This document shows, in pieces, positions 48,319 through 53,679 of a stretch of DNA of 53,679 nucleotides. The stretch covers positions 1 to 53,679 of the forward strand of contig JAFTWX010000082.1 of the NCBI GenBank assembly GCA_017465095.1. The letters are read 5' to 3'. A program made the position numbers and the translations under genes. This DNA comes from Lachnospiraceae bacterium (GTDB lineage: Bacteria; Bacillota; Clostridia; Lachnospirales; Lachnospiraceae). Position 1 is the first letter of the stretch. The number at the start of each line of letters is the position of its first letter. The notes beneath the pieces were generated by a model. That model was given only the letters and a program-made list of their open reading frames with translations. It was not told where the DNA came from and ran no database searches.

Positions 48319-51300
48319 CTATTTGATAGCTGCATGGATTTCCTGCAGAGACATTACATCACTGTCACCCTCTTTAAGGATCGTGTAAATACCTTCTGCT
48401 GTTGCCTTAGCTGCTGCCATCGTTGTGAAGTAAGGTACTTTCGCCTTTACGGCTGTCTTACGAATGTAGCTGTCATCGTTCTTTGATTCTTCCGTTGCTT
48501 TCGGTGTGTTGACAATGAGCTGAATGTTACCGTTCATCACCTCATCACCGATATGCGGTCTTCCCTCATACATTTTATTGACACGTGTTGAGTTGATACC
48601 GTTTGCAACCAAAAGGTCATGCGTAGAACCTGTCGCCATAATGTCAAATCCGCAATCCACAAATTTTTTGGCAACCTCCACTACTTCCGGTTTATCCTTA
48701 CGGTTTACACTGATGAGTACAGTTCCCTTGGTCGGAAGCTGTGTCTGTGTTGCTTCCTGCGCTTTGTAGAACGCTTCACCCACATTCTTGGAAAGTCCGA
48801 GAACCTCACCCGTGGAGCGCATTTCCGGTCCGAGTACCGGATCCACTTCCTGGAACATATTGAACGGAAATACGGCTTCTTTTACACCATAGTAGGCCGG
48901 TTTTACTTCCTTCATGCCTTCGATCGGTGATGTTCTTCCCGTCAACTCTCTTGTCATAATCTCTGTGGCAAGTTTTACCATCTTGACATTACATACTTTG
49001 GACACAAGCGGAACGGTTCTGGATGCACGAGGGTTGGCCTCAAGCACATATACCTTTCCGTCTTCGATAGCGTACTGCATATTCATCAGACCGCAGACAC
49101 CCATTTCCTCTGCAATCTTTCTTGTATACTCTTTGATGGTCTCCACGGTCTCTGCCGGGATGTTCTTGGAAGGCAGGATACATGCTGAATCTCCGGAGTG
49201 TACTCCCGCGAGCTCGATATGTTCCATAACCGCCGGAACAAATGCTGTCTTGCCGTCTGCAATGGCATCCGCCTCACACTCTGTCGCGTGGCGCAGGAAA
49301 CGGTCAATAAGAATCGGTCTGTCCGGTGTTACTCCGACCGCTGCTGCCGTATATTTTTTCAGTGCTTCCGGTTCGTTGACTACTTCCATTCCGCGTCCGC
49401 CGAGCACGTAGGAAGGGCGAACCATAACCGGATATCCGATCTTTTCTGCAATTTCAAGGGCTTCTTCCACATCGACAGCCATACCTGCTTCCGGCATCGG
49501 AATTTCAAGTTTTTCCATCATACCGCGGAACAAATCTCTGTCCTCTGCCATGTCGATGATTTCAGGGGAAGTTCCCAAAATGTTTACACCGTTTTTCTTA
49601 AGGTCTGCTGCAAGATTGAGCGGTGTCTGTCCGCCGAACTGTGCAATAACACCGACCGGTTTTTCTTTCTCATAAATGCTGAGAACATCTTCCAGTGTCA
49701 GCGGCTCGAAGTACAATTTGTCAGATGTATCGTAGTCGGTAGAAACCGTCTCCGGATTACAGTTGACAATGATTGTCTCGAAACCGAGCTCTTTTAATGC
49801 AAATGCTGCATGTACACAGCAGTAGTCAAACTCGATACCCTGTCCGATACGGTTCGGGCCTCCACCTAAGATCATAATCTTCTGCTTGTCACTTACCGCT
49901 GTCTTATCCTCTGCATTGTAAGTTGAATAATAGTAAGCTTTGTCCTTTGTTCCGCTTACGCGAACCGGCTCCCAGCTCTCTGTAATACCATAAGAAATTC
50001 TTGCCTTGCGGATTTCTTCCTCGGAAACTTCAAGGAGTTTGCTGAGGTATCTGTCAGCAAATCCGTCTTTCTTTGCTTTTTCCATAACGTCTTTGGACGG
50101 AACACTTCCCTTCGTAGCAAGAAGTGCTTCTTCCTCTTCCACAAGCTCTTTCATCTGCTCAATGAAGTATTTCTTAATCTTTGTGAGGTTGAACAGCTCG
50201 TCTACGGTAGCACCCTTGCGGAGCGCTTCGTACATGATAAACTGACGCTCACTCGTTGCAGTGTTAAGCATCTTAAGAAGCTCTTCTTTGCTCTTCTCAT
50301 TGAAGTCTTTTGCGAATCCGAGACCGTAACGTCCGATTTCAAGGCTTCGGATAGCTTTCTGGAATGCTTCTTTGTATGTTTTACCGATACTCATAACTTC
50401 ACCTACCGCACGCATCTGTGTGCCAAGCTTGTCCTGAGAATCTTTGAATTTTTCAAATGCCCATCTCGCAAATTTGAGAACGATGTAGTCTCCGCTCGGC
50501 TCATAATCTGCAAGTGTTCCGTTTACACCGCACGGAATTTCATCCAGTGTAAGGCCGGATGCAAGCATTGCGGAAACAAGCGCAATCGGGAAACCGGTCG
50601 CTTTGGATGCGAGTGCGGAAGAACGGGATGTTCTCGGGTTGATTTCAATAACGATAATACGGTCGGATACCGGATCGTGTGCAAACTGAACGTTCGTACC
50701 TCCGATAACCTGAACCTCATCTACAATCTTAAATGCCTGCTCTTTTAATCTTGCCTGACACTCCTCAGAAATGGTAAGCATCGGAGCGGAACAGAAAGAG
50801 TCACCTGTGTGAACACCGAGCGGGTCGATGTTTTCAATGAAACATACGGTGATCATCTGACCTTTGGAATCGCGCACAACTTCAACTTCAAGCTCTTCCC
50901 AGCCGAGGATGGACTCTTCCACAAGAACCTGACCTACAAGGCTGGCCTGAAGACCACGTGCACAAACTGTCTTTAACTCTTCTACATTATATACGAGACC
51001 GCCGCCTTCGCCGCCCATGGTGTAAGCCGGACGAAGAACAACCGGATATCCTAACTTGTCTGCAATGGCAAGTGCCTCATCTACCGTGTAGGCAACCTCA
51101 CTTCTCGCCATCTCTATGCCGAGTCTGTCCATAGTCTTCTTAAACTCGATACGGTCCTCACCACGCTCAATGGCATCCACCTGTACACCGATTACTTTCA
51201 CATTGTATTTGTCAAGAACACCTTCCTTTGCAAGCTCAGAGCAAAGGTTAAGTCCCGACTGTCCTCCAAGGTTCGGCAAAATTGCATCCGGACGTTCTTT

Positions 51301-51537
51301 GGCGATAATCTGCTCCAGTCTCTTTACATTTAACGGTTCAATGTAAGTCACATCCGCTGTATCCGGGTCTGTCATAATCGTCGCCGGATTGGAGTTTACC
51401 AGAACGATTTCATATCCGAGCTGTTTTAATGCTTTACATGCCTGTGTTCCGGAATAGTCAAACTCACATGCCTGTCCGATAATAATCGGTCCGGAACCGA
51501 TGATTAATACTTTTTTGATATCCTCTCTCTTACTCAT
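48319..51537 (-). CDS. carB: Carbamoyl-phosphate synthase large subunit
   Basis: 1072 residues, full length. Two homologous halves are visible: residues ~1-400 (KVLIIGSGPIIIGQACEFDYSG, PAYTMGGEGGGLVYN, EINPRTSRSSALASKATGFP) and ~550-930 (IMILGGGPNRIGQGIEFDYC, PSYVLGGRGMEVV, EANPRASRTVPLVSKVCN), each an ATP-grasp unit. The C-terminal ~130 residues are the MGS-like allosteric domain (GFDIMATGSTHDLLVANGI) that binds UMP/IMP-type effectors. It makes carbamoyl phosphate from bicarbonate, ammonia and two ATP. The small subunit carA is not next to it, which is unusual. The ribosome site is AAGGAGAGG. A 220-base leader with a leader peptide and a terminator precedes it. Confidence 0.97.
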   Translation of the reverse strand: MSKREDIKKVLIIGSGPIIIGQACEFDYSGTQACKALKQLGYEIVLVNSNPATIMTDPDTADVTYIEPLNVKRLEQIIAKERPDAILPNLGGQSGLNLCSELAKEGVLDKYNVKVIGVQVDAIERGEDRIEFKKTMDRLGIEMARSEVAYTVDEALAIADKLGYPVVLRPAYTMGGEGGGLVYNVEELKTVCARGLQASLVGQVLVEESILGWEELEVEVVRDSKGQMITVCFIENIDPLGVHTGDSFCSAPMLTISEECQARLKEQAFKIVDEVQVIGGTNVQFAHDPVSDRIIVIEINPRTSRSSALASKATGFPIALVSAMLASGLTLDEIPCGVNGTLADYEPSGDYIVLKFARWAFEKFKDSQDKLGTQMRAVGEVMSIGKTYKEAFQKAIRSLEIGRYGLGFAKDFNEKSKEELLKMLNTATSERQFIMYEALRKGATVDELFNLTKIKKYFIEQMKELVEEEEALLATKGSVPSKDVMEKAKKDGFADRYLSKLLEVSEEEIRKARISYGITESWEPVRVSGTKDKAYYYSTYNAEDKTAVSDKQKIMILGGGPNRIGQGIEFDYCCVHAAFALKELGFETIIVNCNPETVSTDYDTSDKLYFEPLTLEDVLSIYEKEKPVGVIAQFGGQTPLNLAADLKKNGVNILGTSPEIIDMAEDRDLFRGMMEKLEIPMPEAGMAVDVEEALEIAEKIGYPVMVRPSYVLGGRGMEVVNEPEALKKYTAAAVGVTPDRPILIDRFLRHATECEADAIADGKTAFVPAVMEHIELAGVHSGDSACILPSKNIPAETVETIKEYTRKIAEEMGVCGLMNMQYAIEDGKVYVLEANPRASRTVPLVSKVCNVKMVKLATEIMTRELTGRTSPIEGMKEVKPAYYGVKEAVFPFNMFQEVDPVLGPEMRSTGEVLGLSKNVGEAFYKAQEATQTQLPTKGTVLISVNRKDKPEVVEVAKKFVDCGFDIMATGSTHDLLVANGINSTRVNKMYEGRPHIGDEVMNGNIQLIVNTPKATEESKNDDSYIRKTAVKAKVPYFTTMAAAKATAEGIYTILKEGDSDVMSLQEIHAAIK

Positions 51538-51589
51538 CTTTGCCTCTCCTTCTTCTCTCTATTTTTTATGGCTACTATGCCATTCCATG

Positions 51590-51623
51590 AAAAAAGTCAG
51601 CACCGAAAGTAACTGACTTTTTT
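51590..51623 (-). terminator. Terminator hairpin in the carB leader
   Basis: AAAAAAGTCAG and CTGACTTTTTT form an 11-bp perfect stem with a 12-base loop; the minus-strand end is a T run. It lies 18 bases after the leader-peptide stop and ~52 bases before the carB start, so it may act as an attenuator. Confidence 0.75.
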
Positions 51624-51641
51624 AATCAACAATTATTTGTT

Positions 51642-51731
51642 TCAAATGGGAAAATTAACTGAAAAAAGGGAATACGAATCCACGGCTTTCAAAATCAGGT
51701 GATTTGGCTGTGTCGTACCCTGTGCTTTCAT
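51642..51731 (-). CDS. Putative carB leader peptide
   Basis: A 29-residue open frame, MKAQGTTQPNHLILKAVDSY and nine further residues ending FPI, starts at ATG 51731, six bases after a perfect GGAGG, and stops (TGA) 18 bases before the terminator hairpin. A promoter lies 37 bases before its start. Geometry recalls a leader-peptide attenuator, but no run of regulatory codons is evident. The same stretch has RNA complementarity (AAATC/GAUUU), so a structured leader RNA is an alternative. Confidence 0.4.
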   Translation of the reverse strand: MKAQGTTQPNHLILKAVDSYSLFSVNFPI

Positions 51732-51767
51732 CCTTTTCCTCCGCTACTTGATTTAATCACTTGCTAT

Positions 51768-51796
51768 ATTATAAAGGGTAAATACCAATTCGTAAA
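51768..51796 (-). promoter_or_regulatory. Promoter of the carB leader
   Basis: TTTACG (51791-51796), a 17-base spacer and perfect TATAAT (51768-51773) on the minus strand, between the PilZ gene stop and the leader peptide. Confidence 0.65.
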
Positions 51797-51825
51797 TAGT
51801 CAATTTTAATTTTTTTAAATTTATC

Positions 51826-52446
51826 TTATCTATTTCTCTTTCTTAAAATATCACGCTGCTTCTGCTGTACATACTGTGCAATGGCCGGACTTTCTTTATC
51901 CAGCTGGCATCCGTATATGTTTTTCCCCTCTTCCTCGGTAACCATACGGACAATCTTGCCGGTCAGGGAAAGTTTCATGCCCATATCTGAATACTTAACG
52001 GTAATCTCTTCACCGATATTCAGGTTGCGCTCGGTTGTAATGGAAAAGCCGCTGGCGCTGACATCGCGCACATACACATTGACCGGACTGTCTCCGCCCC
52101 GGATCATGCTTCCCAAAATACTGATACCTACGCGGAAATTTTTGCGCCGGTTGATTTTGCGCCCTTCTTTGTTGCACTGTGCCACATAATTCTCTTTGTA
52201 AGCCACAATAGCACACGGGGCAAACTCATACACACCGCCGTCAAACTCTGCGAGAATCGAAGTCGCAACTCCCTTGAACGAAAGACGCTTGTCATCCACT
52301 CTCGGCACATCCAATATCAAATACTGCGGCGTCACTTTGAGCACAGTCGCCTTGAATTCAAGCTCATTTTCCTGCTTCGGAATTTTGCAGACAATCGTAA
52401 TCATCTGCTCCTCAGGAATATTGTTCAAAAAAAACTTACCATCCAT
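51826..52446 (-). CDS. PilZ-domain cyclic-di-GMP receptor (YcgR-like)
   Basis: 206 residues. An N-terminal YcgR-like beta region (~1-95) is followed by a PilZ domain (~98-200) that keeps both ligand motifs: RRKNFRV (RxxxR) and VRDVSASGFSI (D/NxSxxG). It should bind cyclic-di-GMP and change a partner protein. YcgR homologues brake flagella or act on secretion and polysaccharide export; no flagellar gene is present here. The ribosome site (AAAGG) is 12 bases from the ATG, longer than usual. Together with the GGDEF and HD-GYP proteins in this window it forms a complete signalling set. Confidence 0.88.
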   Translation of the reverse strand: MDGKFFLNNIPEEQMITIVCKIPKQENELEFKATVLKVTPQYLILDVPRVDDKRLSFKGVATSILAEFDGGVYEFAPCAIVAYKENYVAQCNKEGRKINRRKNFRVGISILGSMIRGGDSPVNVYVRDVSASGFSITTERNLNIGEEITVKYSDMGMKLSLTGKIVRMVTEEEGKNIYGCQLDKESPAIAQYVQQKQRDILRKRNR

Positions 52447-52591
52447 TACTAAAAACTACCTTTGCTATAACCCTTCCGGTCATCTTCCCCAAGACAACCT
52501 TTCATCCCCCATTTATCACATCAAACCTTTCTTATACTATACCAAAAAATGGGACGCTTGGCTAGTTTTATCTTGTCTGAACAGCCCGATT

Positions 52592-53071
52592 TTATAAAAT
52601 TTTTTCCATTCCTATTTTTTGCGGAACCAAACCGCATTTTTCATAAAAGCGCATGGCACTCTCATTGCAGGACCAGACGTTCAGCGTCACATTGTAGCAT
52701 CCCTGTTCCCTTGCAAAAGCAAGCACATATTCATAAAGCTTTTGACCGATATGCAGTCCGCGTTTTTCTTCATCCACACAAAGATCATCAATATATAATG
52801 TTTTCACGTCCGTCAGAATGTTGTTGTCTATATGCTGCTGAAAAATGCAAAACGCATATCCCAGAATCTCTCCTGCCGGAGCGTCTTCCTCCACTGCAAC
52901 AAAAATCGGCGTTTTATCATCTGCTATAATCTTTTGCAGTTCCTCATCCGTGTATTTTTTTACATTTGCTTTAAACAAATCCGGGCGTCCGTTATGATGC
53001 ACCATGAGAACCTGACAAAGCAGCCTGTTGATGCCGGGCATATCCGCCGGTGTTGCTCTTCTTATATTCAT
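52592..53071 (-). CDS. GNAT-family N-acetyltransferase
   Basis: 159 residues. Acetyl-CoA-binding motif A is LCVDEEKRGLHIGQKLYEYV (R-x-x-h-G-x-x-L pattern, QKRGLHIGQKL type), followed by NVTLNVWSCNESAMRFYEKCG, the B-motif with the substrate-side Tyr. The start MNIRRATPADMPGIN is the typical first strand and helix of Rim/PhnO-type GNATs. Substrate unknown. GAGG lies before the ATG; guaD ends four bases upstream, so they are probably in one operon. Confidence 0.9.
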   Translation of the reverse strand: MNIRRATPADMPGINRLLCQVLMVHHNGRPDLFKANVKKYTDEELQKIIADDKTPIFVAVEEDAPAGEILGYAFCIFQQHIDNNILTDVKTLYIDDLCVDEEKRGLHIGQKLYEYVLAFAREQGCYNVTLNVWSCNESAMRFYEKCGLVPQKIGMEKIL

Positions 53072-53075
53072 AGTT

Positions 53076-53679
53076 TTACCTCACTTTTTTTCCTGCAATG
53101 TATTTTGCGCATATCTGCTCTTCCCCGGCGAGATAAATCAGCCGCTGTGTCCGCTCCTGCACCGATAAAGGCTGCGGATGTTTTAGTGTTGTATCATCGA
53201 AAACGACCGCATCAAATTCATACCCCGGCTCGAAGCTTCCGACTTTTCCAAAGAAGGCACCGCCTCCCTTGGTCGCCATATAAAAAGCCTCCGCCACACT
53301 AAGCGGCGCAAGACTGTCATCCACATAGCGCCACCTCATTTTGGAGCACTGAATCGCCATCGTCATCGCTTTCATCACGGACAGGCTGCTTCCTGCTGCC
53401 ACATCGGTGCCGAGCCCCACATTCATGCCTTCCTCCAGATAGGTACGCACCGGCGCGATTCCGGAGGAAAGGTTGGCGTTGGACTCCGGACAGTGCGCCA
53501 CAAATACGCCTCTTTCTTTCATGAGCCGGATTTCCTCCGGGCTGCTGTATACACAATGGGCCATGACCGTCTTCGCATCTCCGCCGAACAAACCGAATCT
53601 ATCGTAGACATCTCCGTAACACTCCGACTCCGGACAAAGCTCGCTGACCCACTTAATCTCGCTTGGGTTTTCCGAAAGA
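53076..53679 (-). CDS. guaD: Guanine deaminase (C-terminal part, 5' end outside the window)
   Basis: About 200 residues are present; the gene is open at the right edge (the frame continues beyond 53679, reading SENPSEIKWVSELCPESECY). The pattern fits guanine deaminase: YDRFGLFGGDAKTVMAHCVY, AHCPESNANLSSGIAPVR, NVGLGTDVAAGSS (metal-binding Asp) and GYEFDAVVFDD. The enzyme deaminates guanine to xanthine with a bound metal and takes part in purine salvage. The C-terminal end is intact (stop at 53076). Confidence 0.88.
   Translation of the reverse strand, partial: LSENPSEIKWVSELCPESECYGDVYDRFGLFGGDAKTVMAHCVYSSPEEIRLMKERGVFVAHCPESNANLSSGIAPVRTYLEEGMNVGLGTDVAAGSSLSVMKAMTMAIQCSKMRWRYVDDSLAPLSVAEAFYMATKGGGAFFGKVGSFEPGYEFDAVVFDDTTLKHPQPLSVQERTQRLIYLAGEEQICAKYIAGKKVR

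Noticed and set aside
51540..51825. PyrR-type attenuator before carB
   Set aside because: No PyrR anti-antiterminator consensus is visible; only the terminator and small ORF are supported.
1..53679. Insertion sequences, prophage or integrative element
   Set aside because: No transposase, integrase, recombinase or phage structural gene and no flanking direct repeats were seen.

Overview
The window looks like a chromosomal segment of an anaerobic Gram-positive Clostridia, most likely a butyrate-producing Lachnospiraceae (Roseburia / Coprococcus / Eubacterium-like). The grounds are the gene order thl-crt-hbd-bcd-etfB-etfA, [FeFe]-hydrogenase maturases HydG and HydF, a spore-coat/ferritin-like protein, separate AICAR transformylase and PurO-type IMP cyclohydrolase genes, strong AGGAGG ribosome sites and sigma-A-type promoters. 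I saw no integrase, transposase, prophage, CRISPR array, rRNA or tRNA. Assignments rest on motif recognition by eye; no database search was run.

Layout, left to right. 1-2189: start of a CpsB-type phosphatase, a secreted Ig-like protein and an XRE regulator. 2235-6877 (minus): purO-like, AICAR transformylase and an LtaS-like phosphoglycerol transferase. 7019-9660 (plus): a C_GCAxxG_C_C protein, a membrane-anchored lipase and a membrane protein, followed by the first of two tandem hairpin arrays. 10003-14872 (minus): panE, a small coupled gene, a YARHG lipoprotein, a YbaK deacylase, a small DUF3006-like gene and a GT87-like mannosyltransferase. 14971-20889 (minus): the butyryl-CoA operon. 21113-21640: hpf, then a spacer with a DnaA-box cluster. 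22026-30926 (minus): an HD-GYP phosphodiesterase, two paralogous BspA-type surface proteins and an NlpC/P60 hydrolase with WalR-like sites. 31084-33685: trxB, a decayed mini-gene, a CotF-like protein and an SDR reductase. 33704-39226 (minus): hydG, hydF, a condensation-type acyltransferase, a DUF6320-like protein and a hemerythrin fusion. 39313-43509 (minus): trmO, a TetM-like GTPase fused to a YacP/Rae1-type NYN nuclease, and nudC, all translationally overlapping. 43558-47847 (minus): methyltransferase, PAS-GGDEF cyclase, a small membrane protein carrying an OadB signature, glycerate kinase and a second YbaK-fold protein, then the second hairpin array. 48319-53679 (minus): carB with a leader peptide and terminator, a PilZ protein, a GNAT acetyltransferase and the end of guanine deaminase.

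How the genes work together. The butyrate operon turns two acetyl-CoA into butyryl-CoA and, through Bcd-Etf electron bifurcation, can reduce ferredoxin. The hydrogenase matured by HydG/HydF would re-oxidise that ferredoxin as H2. Three cyclic-di-GMP proteins (HD-GYP, GGDEF, PilZ) and several envelope proteins point to surface regulation.

The most unusual items are the GTPase-NYN fusion in an operon with a tRNA A37 methyltransferase and a NudC-type hydrolase, which suggests a ribosome-directed mRNA decay or rescue unit, and two distant tandem arrays of hairpin-forming repeats that share one layout but have different arm sequences. Other candidates are the carB leader, the DnaA-box cluster and the WalR-like direct repeats.
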